Source: Chloroflexota bacterium (GTDB lineage: Bacteria > Chloroflexota > Dehalococcoidia > Lucifugimonadales > UBA826). Taken from it: DNA of 60,686 nt. The translations under genes were made by a program, and so were the position numbers. This document shows, one piece after another, positions 7,553-15,895 of the stretch; position 1 is the first letter of the stretch; every line of letters begins with the position of its first letter. The stretch is taken from positions 1-60,686 of the forward strand of contig PBKS01000019.1 of the NCBI GenBank assembly GCA_002722155.1, read 5' to 3'. Under the pieces are notes generated by a model. The model saw nothing but the letters and a program-made list of their open reading frames with translations, was not told the origin of the DNA and searched no databases.

Positions 7553-7607
7553 AACAGGCCTATCTAACCACAAAGAGGTGAATCGCAAACCCAATAAGGA
7601 GGTAAAA

Positions 7608-8371
7608 ATGAGGTTTGACAAAAAAGTAGCCATAGTTACAGCGGCTGCCAATGGAATAGGAAAAGCTACATCTAAAATCTTTGCAAAAGAGGGAGCTCAG
7701 CTTGTAGCGGTTGACATAAATTCACAGAGGCTTGAAGAATTAACCAAAGAGATAGAGGACGATGGTGGGACAATTATCCCTGTTGAAGTTAATGTACTGG
7801 AAAACCAACCAGTTAATGAATTAGCCGAATTCGTAATTTCCAGATTTAACAAAATTGATATCCTAGTAAACGCCGTTGGCGGTAGCACTATTATTCCGAA
7901 TAGTACATCAACAGTCGACAACCTTTCCCTAGATGACTGGGACAAGATCATCCAATTTAACTTAAAAGGAACCTTTTTATGTACCAGCGTGATTATCAAG
8001 CAGATGAAAAAGCAGGGACATGGAAAAATAGTAAACATATCCTCTGATGCAGCACATAGTATGGGTGATCCCAGTAGTGCTTACGTTGCAGCTAAGGCGG
8101 GTGTTATGGCCTTCACAAAAAAAATTGCCAGAGAAGCTGGACCGTATGGTGTGAACTGCAATGCCATCGCACCTAGCGTAACTTTAAGTGAAAGAGTCAG
8201 TCCAAGATGGAAACAAAGATCAGAAAAAATAAGGAACAGATTCTCCAGGAAATTCCTCTAAGGCGCGTGTCTCTACCTGAAGACCAAGCTAAAGTTATAG
8301 CTTTTCTAGCATCCGAGGATTCTGACTACGTTACAGGAGTGACGATTGATACTAGCGGAGGCCGCTATTAA
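7608..8371 (+). pseudogene. short-chain dehydrogenase, frameshifted near the 3' end
   Basis: An SDR oxidoreductase with the cofactor motif TAAANGIGKA, NAVGG (the NNAG position), Ser in NISSDAA and Y-x-x-x-K in YVAAKAG. Frame 1 diverges after 8220 and stops at 8261. The missing C-terminus, IPLRRVSLPEDQAKVIAFLA through VTIDTSGGRY, continues in another frame to TAA 8369-8371. One extra A in the A6 run at ~8225-8230 would restore one protein of ~254 residues. It is therefore a recent frameshift or a homopolymer base-call error. Start ATG 7608 has aaggaggt 5 nt upstream. The product would reduce or oxidise an alcohol with NAD(P); substrate unknown. Confidence 0.85.
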
Positions 8372-8438
8372 CACAAATGTTTCTACCCTCTTTATTCATA
8401 TCTTTCACCCTACAAATAGTGACAGCTCTAAAAGACAA

Positions 8439-9077
8439 TTATTCACTTGACCTCATTAAAGTCACCCCAAGAGCCACACATGACAAACAAAACCCAATAT
8501 ATCCAACCGCGATTAGCGGGTTATTGTAATCTACGACACTTATTGCTGCAGTATAAAGTCCGCTGATAACCATAAGTCCACAGATCAGCGAATGAAAACT
8601 CTTCTGTACTAATATTCCTATTCCTACCAATGCAAAACCGATGAACATCGCGCCTGTAGCCAGGGCGCCAATGGAATTCGCGGCAGCAAATAAAGTTTGA
8701 GCCGTTTGGGACCATCCTCCCGCAAACGTTGTCGAAGCGGCATCCGCGACTCCGATCTGAAGTGCTGCTCCAGCAATCAATCCAGCAACGGCAATAACCA
8801 TAATCATCAACCCAAATCCCACTACAAAATATCCAGATCCCCCATCCATAGAGGTTTTTATAAAACTTAAACCCCCTATTAGTAGAAGAAGAAATAAACT
8901 AACGAGAGGGAAAATAGTTTTTACAAGGTTTTTGTTTTCCCCAAGTGATTCTATATACAGTTGCGGTTTATGTGGATTAACTTCAAAACCTAACATTACA
9001 CCCAATACTGCCCATCCTAAAAGCAGTATGATTGGAGAAACTAATAAAGATAAACTAGCCAACTTTTGATTGTTCAT
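8439..9077 (-). CDS. DUF4386-like multi-pass membrane protein
   Basis: A 212-residue protein with about six hydrophobic segments: helix 1 LLVSPIILLLGWAVLGVML, a ~25-residue external loop, then pairs of helices. The layout, first helix then a loop of 25-30 residues then five helices, resembles the DUF4386 group, but I cannot confirm this. The longest frame begins at 9095. ATG 9077 (MNNQKLASLSLLV) has gagg 5 nt upstream and leads directly into the first helix, so I prefer it. Monocistronic and convergent with the SDR. Confidence 0.6.
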   Translation of the reverse strand: MNNQKLASLSLLVSPIILLLGWAVLGVMLGFEVNPHKPQLYIESLGENKNLVKTIFPLVSLFLLLLIGGLSFIKTSMDGGSGYFVVGFGLMIMVIAVAGLIAGAALQIGVADAASTTFAGGWSQTAQTLFAAANSIGALATGAMFIGFALVGIGILVQKSFHSLICGLMVISGLYTAAISVVDYNNPLIAVGYIGFCLSCVALGVTLMRSSE

Positions 9078-9095
9078 AACATCCTCTTTTACCAT

Positions 9096-9505
9096 TCAAA
9101 TATCAAGTTAACTGAAGGGTATTCTTAAAGTCCGACCTCAATAGCTAACTTATCAATTAAAACTTGTTGTCAAAGCACTATAGAGTTGCATTTTAATCTG
9201 AACCTATAATTAACTGACAAGAACGGTTTTGCAATAAGATTTAATCCCAAAATGATCGATGTAGTCATGTGAAATAATATTAATTCCGCTAATCTCTACG
9301 CTCATTTTAATGCCCGGATTCCGGCCCACTCTCATGGCAATCATATAATTTGGGAGCAATATGACCAGTAGGTGAAATTCACTTTCCTATCAATCTTTTC
9401 GACATTCTATCGCCAGAGTAGCAAAAAATCCTACTAAGATATTTCCAGTTAAATACATTACAAAATGTATATCTAGCACAAAATTGGTTTGGTAGACTAT
9501 CACAC
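9096..9505. other. 410 bp intergenic region between divergent genes
   Basis: No open frame of note on either strand. It contains the inverted repeat ATACATT (9453-9459) / AATGTAT (9464-9470), a possible operator. Close to the DUF805 start, TAGACT (9493-9498) looks like a TANNNT -10 element 7 nt before ATG 9506. No ribosome site precedes that ATG, so the message could be leaderless. The rest is featureless AT-rich sequence. Confidence 0.4.
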
Positions 9506-9997
9506 ATGATTTGCCCAACGTGTCAAAAGGAGAATGAAACCTCTGCAAAATTCTGCGGAATTTGCGGCACTCAGTTGATTGAAAAACTGATTGAAAACCC
9601 GATATCTACCTTTCAAGACACTGGTTTGCAAAATCCGATGGTCGGCTTTGGAGAAGCAATTAGTCTCGGATTCAAAAACTATGTGCATTTTGAAGGCCGC
9701 GCAACGAGAGCAGAATATTGGTGGTGGGCCTTATTCGCGCTCCTAGGCGGTGTAGCTACTGGAATTCTAGACTCCTTGGGTGCTGGATTCACTCAATCTC
9801 TTTTCAATTTAGCAATTCTAATACCAGGTTTTGCCCTTGGAGCTAGAAGACTTCACGACATAGGAAAATCTGGATGGTGGCAATTACTGTATCTACTCAT
9901 TTTGGTCGGTTGGATTGTTTTAATTATTTGGTTTATCAGACAAGGTAGCACAGGCGCAAATACCCACGGGCCCGACCCTCGCATTACTCCTAATTAA
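9506..9997 (+). CDS. DUF805 membrane protein with N-terminal zinc ribbon
   Basis: A 163-residue protein in two parts. Residues 1-25 are a zinc ribbon (CPTC ... CGICG). From ~50 it is a DUF805 domain: FKNYVHFEGRATRAEYWWW, membrane helices, ALGARRLHDIGKSGWWQLL, then a final helix and a GPDPR tail. DUF805 proteins are small inner-membrane proteins of unknown role. The Cys-ribbon fusion is a common variant. There is no ribosome site before ATG 9506, consistent with a leaderless transcript. Confidence 0.9.
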   Translation: MICPTCQKENETSAKFCGICGTQLIEKLIENPISTFQDTGLQNPMVGFGEAISLGFKNYVHFEGRATRAEYWWWALFALLGGVATGILDSLGAGFTQSLFNLAILIPGFALGARRLHDIGKSGWWQLLYLLILVGWIVLIIWFIRQGSTGANTHGPDPRITPN

Positions 9998-10030
9998 GCG
10001 GAGATAATCCAGCCTTCAGATTATAGTATG

Positions 10031-10423
10031 CTATTCCATGTTAACCACGATATTATCCGGTCCTCGCGTCAGAAACTGCTCGGAAGGAGAATCATAAGGA
10101 TTTTCCTCAATATGCCAAGTATTAGCTGGAACAAATAAATAATCCCCCGGACCAGCCTCAACATACTCCTTAAAGCCATCTCCATAATAAACTCGGATAC
10201 GACCAGATATAACGTAGGCTGCTGTTTCTGCCTCTCCATGATGATGCGGTGGCCCTTTTTGATTCGGGGCACATGTCACTGTTCCAAACCATATTTTGCT
10301 CGCCCCCACTGAGGACTTATGTATGGCAGGTTTTCTTTCCATCCCTGGTGTCTGCTCAGTTTCCGTGGCAGCTTCAGTTCCATGAACTACCATAGGAATC
10401 TTACCTTTCTCGATTGTTTCCAT
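10031..10423 (-). CDS. cupin-domain protein
   Basis: A 130-residue single-domain cupin. Motif 1 is GPPHHHGEAETAAYVISG (metal ligands His-His-Glu) and motif 2 is PGDYLFVPANTWH. The family includes dioxygenases, isomerases and sensors, so substrate cannot be told. ATG 10423 is chosen over GTG 10429 because the site agggaga then lies ~7 nt away rather than touching the start. It is divergent from the 10575 operon across a 150 bp region with a strong inverted repeat, so the two may be co-regulated. Confidence 0.85.
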   Translation of the reverse strand: METIEKGKIPMVVHGTEAATETEQTPGMERKPAIHKSSVGASKIWFGTVTCAPNQKGPPHHHGEAETAAYVISGRIRVYYGDGFKEYVEAGPGDYLFVPANTWHIEENPYDSPSEQFLTRGPDNIVVNME

Positions 10424-10464
10424 ATTCACATCTCCCTACAGATTCCTATTAGTAAACATTGATA

Positions 10465-10491
10465 ATATGCATCATAACCAAAAATGCATAT
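10465..10491. promoter_or_regulatory. inverted-repeat operator candidate in a divergent promoter region
   Basis: ATATGCAT (10465-10472) and ATGCATAT (10484-10491) form a perfect 8 bp inverted repeat. Because ATGCAT is itself palindromic, each arm could bind a dimer, with centres 19 bp apart (about two helical turns). It lies between the cupin gene (minus) and the 10575 gene leading the CoA-transferase operon (plus). Confidence 0.5.
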
Positions 10492-10574
10492 CAAAACGAC
10501 TGGCACATTTTGATATTTAATTTGATAAGGTACGTAGTCATATAAAGATTTCTTAAATTTACGTTGGAAATTAA

Positions 10575-10808
10575 ATGCAAGACGAACTGTGTACTGACTG
10601 TAACTTTAATGCTGAAACCGAAAAACTAAACGATAGTATAAGTCCATTAATACTGCTGATGGATAACAACTTAAGATGCAAAAAACACGCTTTAAGTTTT
10701 CTTGATCAAAGGGAAAAAATGCTTAAAAATTCTACTAACTTACCGACATCCATTACGGAACAAAGAATGCTGGATGAAGTTATGGTAATGAAAGCAAAAA
10801 TTAAATGA
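10575..10808 (+). CDS. small hypothetical protein upstream of CoA-transferase
   Basis: A 77-residue protein with a CxxC near the start (LCTDCNF), a second Cys-Lys-Lys-His site (LRCKKHAL) and a basic helical C-terminus (EQRMLDEVMVMKAKIK). The Cys/His spacing hints at a degenerate metal site, but no family is recognised. ATG 10575 has only a weak ribosome site. It lies 23 nt before the CoA-transferase gene on the same strand and is probably cotranscribed. Confidence 0.45.
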   Translation: MQDELCTDCNFNAETEKLNDSISPLILLMDNNLRCKKHALSFLDQREKMLKNSTNLPTSITEQRMLDEVMVMKAKIK

Positions 10809-10831
10809 TCGATTAGGAGGATTATTTAAGA

Positions 10832-13117
10832 GTGGTAGCCATTTTTTCAGATATAAGGATTCTGGATTTCAGTAGAGATATTCAAGGGATGTATACATCG
10901 CTTCTGATGAGTGATATGGGAGCTGAAGTCATTAAAATCGAACCTGTTGGAGGAGATCCTCTGCGTTCTGATCCAAATTACAGATTTTATAATCGAGGGA
11001 AAAAGAGTATTTGTTTGGATCTCTCTATAGAAAATCAACTGGAAAATCTCCACGCCCTCATTAAATCTTCAGATGTAGTTGTCACAACCTGGCTGCAATC
11101 GGAAGCCAAATCCACTTTCCTTGATTATGAAAATCTTTCCAAAATAAACCCTTCTCTTTTATATTGCTCTCTGCCACCTTATGGAGATGTGGGACCAATG
11201 GCAGATGTACCAGGAGATGACGGTACTGTTGGCACCTACACAGGTATCCACGAAGGACAGGGAGGAGAAATCGGAACTCCCTTGTACGTCCAACTACCCT
11301 TTGCTACCTATGGAACCGCCTTCACTGCCTCTCTTGCAGTGGCAGCAGGTCTATTTGAAAGAGAATCCAGTGGATTGGGACAAAAAATTGAAGTTCCTTT
11401 ATATGCGGGATCCACATCAATGCAAGCTACAGGGTTTATAGCCGGTGAAAAAGTAACAACCCCAAGACGTCGAGGCCCCGGTCCATCCACTGGATTACCA
11501 GTATACCGCTTATATAAATGTTCAGACGAGTGGCTCTTTCTAGCCTGCGGAAACAACGTTTTCTGGAATAAATTATGTATCGCTTTAGAATGCTTTGATT
11601 TATTAGAGGACGAGCGTTTTTCAGAGGCGCCTTGGAATATACCTGCGGAGTATTGGGAAGATTTAGCAGCAATTTTGGAACCAATTTTCGCTTCTAATTC
11701 CCGAGAATATTGGCTAAATACACTAAGGCAAAGCGATGTTCCATGCGCCCCTGCGGAAACCCGAGAATGGTTTTCCAGGCATCCTCAAGTTCTTTATAAT
11801 GAAATGCTTCTACAAATACCGGACCCGGAATTAGGGATGACAACACAGGTGTCCCCCCCTGTAAAATTCTCCGTATCAAAGTCTCCTGTGCCAGTTTCTG
11901 CCAGATCTCCAGGAGAAGATAATGAGTTATTCACAAGCAGCATTTCCAAAGTGAAGATTCCCCAAGGGAGAGGCAATCAACATCCTTTAGATAACGTTAA
12001 AGTAGTAGACCTTACAGGTTATATAGCAGGAGCATACGGGACCACCTTATTGGCAGACCTTGGAGCCAACGTACTAAAAATCGAGTCCTTCGCGGGTGAC
12101 GGATTCAGACAAAATGGAGCTGCATTTCAAGGGTGGAACCAAGGCAAAGAAGGAATGATACTAGATTTAAAAAACCCTAAAGGTCTAGATATTTTTCATC
12201 AATTGGTACGAGAGGCTGACGTAGTAGCTGAAAATTTCAGGGCCGGAATTGCTAAAAAATTAGGTGTCGACTACCAAAGTCTTAAAAAGGTAAACCCTAA
12301 GATTATATATTCAACAGTAAATGGGTATGGTTTGAGTGGCCCTTTTAGCGAGTACCCTGCCTTCGACCCACTCATACAGGCCCAGGGAGGAGCAATGCGT
12401 GACCAAGGGGGTGGAGGAGACCCAGTGTTTCTAAGGATTGCAGCATCTGACTATACTTCAGCGATACTATCAGCATACGGTATAGTTTCTGCTTTGTACT
12501 ATCGATCTCGACATAATAAAGGTCAACATGTGGAGATTTCTTTGGTTAATGCCGCTTTTGCATATCAAGCCGCGGAATATTTTGATTACCCGAATAAACC
12601 CGAGAAACCCAGACTAGGAATTGTCGGCCAGTCAGTCGATTACAGGCTCTATAAAGCAAAGGATGGATGGTTTTTCCTGTCTTGTAGAGAAGACACTGAA
12701 TGGAACAAAATGTGCGACGCAATAGGAAGGCTTGATTTAGCCAAGCATAACAAAGATGCCAGGGTAAGGAATCAAAAAGTTCTCAACCACACACTTGAAT
12801 CGTTATTTTTGAATAACGAAGTGTCAGAATGGATAAATCTTTTTAGGCAGGCAGGAGTAAAGTGTGCCCCGAACCAAACTCTGCGAATAATTCACGATGA
12901 TCCTCAAGCACAGGCACTCGGCTTAACTACTGAAACCGATTCGTACAACTTGGGCCGCATAAAACTCCAAGGGCTACCCTTCAAATTTTCACGAACTCCA
13001 GGAAAACTTGAATTACCTGCTCCCAGCCATGGAGAACATACAGACAAAATATTGAAAGAACTGAAATTTTCTAAAAAAGATATATTATCCCTTAGGTCAA
13101 AAGGAATAGTGGGTTAA
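10832..13117 (+). CDS. fused two-domain CaiB/BaiF family III CoA-transferase
   Basis: A 761-residue protein made of two complete CaiB/BaiF domains (~1-370 and ~385-761), each about the size of a normal ~390-residue subunit. Each has the N-terminal lDFS/vDLTGYIAG start, the GAEVIKIEP / GANVLKIES strand and the DVVxxNFR-type region. Family enzymes move CoA between acyl-CoA and an acid through a covalent Asp. Domain 2 has this residue (Asp540 in IAASDYTSA); domain 1 has Thr159 at the aligned place (PFATYGTA). I infer one active and one structural half, an internal pseudo-dimer. GTG 10832 follows aggagg with 10 nt spacing. An enolase-superfamily gene follows after 25 nt. Confidence 0.92.
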   Translation: MVAIFSDIRILDFSRDIQGMYTSLLMSDMGAEVIKIEPVGGDPLRSDPNYRFYNRGKKSICLDLSIENQLENLHALIKSSDVVVTTWLQSEAKSTFLDYENLSKINPSLLYCSLPPYGDVGPMADVPGDDGTVGTYTGIHEGQGGEIGTPLYVQLPFATYGTAFTASLAVAAGLFERESSGLGQKIEVPLYAGSTSMQATGFIAGEKVTTPRRRGPGPSTGLPVYRLYKCSDEWLFLACGNNVFWNKLCIALECFDLLEDERFSEAPWNIPAEYWEDLAAILEPIFASNSREYWLNTLRQSDVPCAPAETREWFSRHPQVLYNEMLLQIPDPELGMTTQVSPPVKFSVSKSPVPVSARSPGEDNELFTSSISKVKIPQGRGNQHPLDNVKVVDLTGYIAGAYGTTLLADLGANVLKIESFAGDGFRQNGAAFQGWNQGKEGMILDLKNPKGLDIFHQLVREADVVAENFRAGIAKKLGVDYQSLKKVNPKIIYSTVNGYGLSGPFSEYPAFDPLIQAQGGAMRDQGGGGDPVFLRIAASDYTSAILSAYGIVSALYYRSRHNKGQHVEISLVNAAFAYQAAEYFDYPNKPEKPRLGIVGQSVDYRLYKAKDGWFFLSCREDTEWNKMCDAIGRLDLAKHNKDARVRNQKVLNHTLESLFLNNEVSEWINLFRQAGVKCAPNQTLRIIHDDPQAQALGLTTETDSYNLGRIKLQGLPFKFSRTPGKLELPAPSHGEHTDKILKELKFSKKDILSLRSKGIVG

Positions 13118-13142
13118 TCATGTCTTTATACGGATGTAATAA

Positions 13143-14222
13143 ATGAAAATAACTTCTATTGAATATGTAATCCTTGATAGCCTTTATCCATTTGTTTTTA
13201 TCCATACGGACGAAGGAATTACTGGTATTGGAGAGTGTTTCAGGCGACAACCTCTAGTAACAAAAACGGTGGTTGAAGAACTACTTGCACCTTCTATAGT
13301 AGGTAAAGATCCTATCGATACAGAGGCCAGATTTAGAGATATGTCTTCTGCAGGTCAAGCTTTGGAAATTGGCGGAGCAATATGGATAGGTATTGCGGGC
13401 TTAGACATAGCGATGTGGGATCTGAAAGGAAAATTTCTCGATCTACCAATTTACAATTTACTCGGTGGGAAGGTTAGAGAAAAAGTCCCAGTATATGCTA
13501 GTTCGATGACCCGAAACTTAACCCCCCTTGAAGAAGCAAATAAAGCCTTATCATTTGTTGATAAAGGCTACACCGGCTATAAATTACATAGTGCGGTACC
13601 AGGGCAAATTGACCATCCTTCTGATCAAACCATAGCGACTGTTACAGAGGTTCGGAAAGCGGTAGGGGACAACATAGATATATTAGTGGATGTGAACGGG
13701 GCTTATTCGGTACACAATGCAATTGAAATAGGTAAACAGTTGGAGCAATTAGGGGTATTTCATTTTGAAGAACCCCGTCCCCATTACGATCTGCTCGGTC
13801 TAGCTGAAGTAGCAGGGGCACTCTCAATTCCAATAGCGTCGGGAGAAATGATATACAGCCTATATGAATATAAGGAACTTATGTTACGAGGAAAAATTGA
13901 CATAATCCAACCAGATATCGTGAAAACACCAGGCTTCACAACTTTGACCAAAATATCGCATTTAGCAGAATCTCTTGGAATTCCTATAACCTGCCACAAT
14001 ACTCAGCCAACTATCAGTACTGTAGCCCATGCCCATTTTGTAGCAGCGACACCAGGTGCACCTTACTCACAAGAATACAATATTGAATCCATTTCTATTA
14101 GAGATAAATATCCTATATTGTCTGAGCCACTTCACATACAAGAAGGATTTCTGGAAGTTCCTACCGGGCCAGGGCTCGGAGTCGATCTAGATATGAAAGT
14201 AGTAAACAAGTTAAAAAGTTGA
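13143..14222 (+). CDS. enolase-superfamily (mandelate racemase/muconate lactonizing) enzyme
   Basis: A 359-residue protein of normal length with capping domain 1-110 and a TIM barrel. Mg ligands are Asp183 (VDVNGAY), Glu209 (HFEEP) and Glu235 (ASGEM). His285 (CHNTQP) can act as base. On the second strand the usual KxK of the family is K-L-H (Lys147, His149), so the acid/base set differs from typical sugar-acid dehydratases. The reaction is proton abstraction alpha to a carboxylate, then dehydration, racemisation or lactonisation; which one is unknown. It lies in the CoA-transferase operon and probably acts on the same acid. A hairpin follows (14243-14279). Confidence 0.9.
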   Translation: MKITSIEYVILDSLYPFVFIHTDEGITGIGECFRRQPLVTKTVVEELLAPSIVGKDPIDTEARFRDMSSAGQALEIGGAIWIGIAGLDIAMWDLKGKFLDLPIYNLLGGKVREKVPVYASSMTRNLTPLEEANKALSFVDKGYTGYKLHSAVPGQIDHPSDQTIATVTEVRKAVGDNIDILVDVNGAYSVHNAIEIGKQLEQLGVFHFEEPRPHYDLLGLAEVAGALSIPIASGEMIYSLYEYKELMLRGKIDIIQPDIVKTPGFTTLTKISHLAESLGIPITCHNTQPTISTVAHAHFVAATPGAPYSQEYNIESISIRDKYPILSEPLHIQEGFLEVPTGPGLGVDLDMKVVNKLKS

Positions 14223-14242
14223 TTTCACAAGCCAGATAGAAA

Positions 14243-14279
14243 ATCCTCCAGCCATCACTTGTCTTCATGGCTGAAGGAT
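14243..14279 (+). terminator. stem-loop after the CoA-transferase/enolase operon
   Basis: ATCCTCCAGCCAT (14243-14255) pairs with ATGGCTGAAGGAT (14267-14279) with one mismatch in 13 and an 11 nt loop. It starts about 20 nt after the enolase stop. There is no following U-run, so it may act as an RNA 3' end stabiliser or a factor-assisted terminator. Confidence 0.55.
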
Positions 14280-14440
14280 ACCCTCTGCCGCCTTATTATC
14301 TGGAGGAGCGGCTTAAATTGTCAGTACATCTTAGATTATATGTTCTACATTGTCAAGATCTATTAGAACATAAGAACTAACACTGGATAACCGTCACGTG
14401 GATTTCGCATTGCTTCTGGCCGCTTGAACACTATTTCACA

Positions 14441-14863
14441 ATGGAAAGCCTGCCGTTATCATACGAGCATAAGGTGATTAATGTGATTAATCCAAAACCA
14501 AAGTCGAATGATGAAAGACCTTACTTAAGGTTAGCCAACTTAGTAAAAGATAAAAGGCTTGAAAAAGAACTTTCTCAAAGGGAATTTTCTAAGATTCTAG
14601 GTATGAGCAACTCTTACGTAGCACATTTAGAAGGAGGAAAAATACAACCTTCTGTTGGCACCTTGCGAGGTATTTCTGAAACTTTGGGAATTCCGTATAA
14701 CAAGTTGGCAATTCTGGCAAAATATATCGATGAAACCGCATTTAACCAGATCACCCAGACGAACACTACTCATAGAGATATGGCCTTTTCGGACCTAACG
14801 GAAAAGGAATGGATCTCCGTTATGGACTACGTGGACTACATCCGCAGTAAAAGAGAAAATTGA
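14441..14863 (+). CDS. XRE-family transcriptional regulator
   Basis: A 140-residue protein with a clear helix-turn-helix of the lambda-repressor type at residues ~31-90: LSQREFSKILGMSNSYVAHL, then EGGKIQPS and LRGISETLGIPYNKL. A short acidic C-terminal helix follows (TEKEWISVMDYVDYIRSK), probably for dimerisation. No ligand domain. It has no visible ribosome site and may be leaderless. It is convergent with the NHL gene. It could regulate the upstream operon, but nothing proves this. Confidence 0.85.
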   Translation: MESLPLSYEHKVINVINPKPKSNDERPYLRLANLVKDKRLEKELSQREFSKILGMSNSYVAHLEGGKIQPSVGTLRGISETLGIPYNKLAILAKYIDETAFNQITQTNTTHRDMAFSDLTEKEWISVMDYVDYIRSKREN

Positions 14864-14878
14864 CTCATACTATTATGC

Positions 14879-15877
14879 CTATGTGGTGAAGAGTATAGGA
14901 TTCCTCATCCTTGGGGCTATTTCTGTCTCCGAGAGTTCCACAGCATCCTTCTGATAAATCTGTATTCTGTGATTTCCAAAGTCGGTAATAAACAACCTGA
15001 ATTGATCGTCCACTTTGACCGTCATTGGGGCATTTAATCTCTGAGTCTTTTCAAAATCACCATCTGAACGTAACCTCAGGGTGACCTGGTTTGCCAATAC
15101 ATATTGCTTCCCAGACCTTGAGAGCGTGGCGTTGCCATAGAAACTTTGTATATACCTCTCAAGCTTGTTGAAAAGCTGAACACGATCATTCTGCCAATCA
15201 CAAACATAAATATCACCATGAGCATCAACTGCTACTGAAGATGGTCTTCGAAACTGTCCTTTGTCAGTACCGTGTGAGCCAATAACAGATTTGAACCCTC
15301 CTTCTGAGTCGAATCTCTGTATTCTGTCATTTTTCCAATCGGCTACAAATATATCCCCAAACTGATCCACCGTTAAACCCCAAGGCATATTCAACTGCCC
15401 TTCTTTATCACCAAACTCACCAAATACCTGTAAATGTTTGCCGCTTTTGGTAAATCTTTGAATTCTACTATTCATAGCATCTGAGACAACTATGTTACCT
15501 TCTGAATCAAATGCCATTCCCGACGGACGGTTTAGTTGCCCTGGTTCGGACCCTTGTTCTCCCCAAGTTTCAATGTGCTCACCATCCTTATCCATAACGA
15601 CAACTTTATGATTAGCCTCATCTGTTACATATAGATTCTCATTCTCATCCACTAGAAGAGCAGCGGGCCATTGGAAAAGACTCGAACCTCCTCTTACACC
15701 CAGATTCTCATCTTCCCAGTTAATGACCCTAACCTCATTTCCTAGTCCGCCACGAGTAAGAACATATACATTCTCTTTTCCAAACCCAATATCAACAGGA
15801 TTAGAGGTAACTCTTCTCTGACCTAAGGTCATATAATATGGGTATCCCGATCTCAGTAAATCGAATGGTACTGTCAT
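14879..15877 (-). CDS. NHL-repeat beta-propeller protein
   Basis: A 332-residue protein containing about six NHL blades, recognised by repeats such as LNRPSGMAFDSEGNIVVSD, LNMPWGLTVDQFGDIFVAD, FRRPSSVAVDAHGDIYVCD and LNAPMTVKVDDQFRLFITD, each followed by N-(D/S/H)-R-(I/V)-Q. Such propellers usually bind proteins, RNA or sugars. No signal peptide or membrane helix is visible. ATG 15877 is chosen because aggagg ends 8 nt upstream; the GTG at 15886 would overlap it. It is the last gene of the VWA-DUF1800-DUF1501-NHL operon, 18 nt after the DUF1501 stop. Confidence 0.88.
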   Translation of the reverse strand: MTVPFDLLRSGYPYYMTLGQRRVTSNPVDIGFGKENVYVLTRGGLGNEVRVINWEDENLGVRGGSSLFQWPAALLVDENENLYVTDEANHKVVVMDKDGEHIETWGEQGSEPGQLNRPSGMAFDSEGNIVVSDAMNSRIQRFTKSGKHLQVFGEFGDKEGQLNMPWGLTVDQFGDIFVADWKNDRIQRFDSEGGFKSVIGSHGTDKGQFRRPSSVAVDAHGDIYVCDWQNDRVQLFNKLERYIQSFYGNATLSRSGKQYVLANQVTLRLRSDGDFEKTQRLNAPMTVKVDDQFRLFITDFGNHRIQIYQKDAVELSETEIAPRMRNPILFTT

Positions 15878-15895
15878 GGCCGCCACCTCCTAATT

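Noticed and set aside
8221-8261. Programmed -1 frameshift in the SDR gene
   Set aside because: No proper slippery heptamer for tandem slippage (GAA AAA) and no reason for regulation here; a simple indel or base error is more likely.
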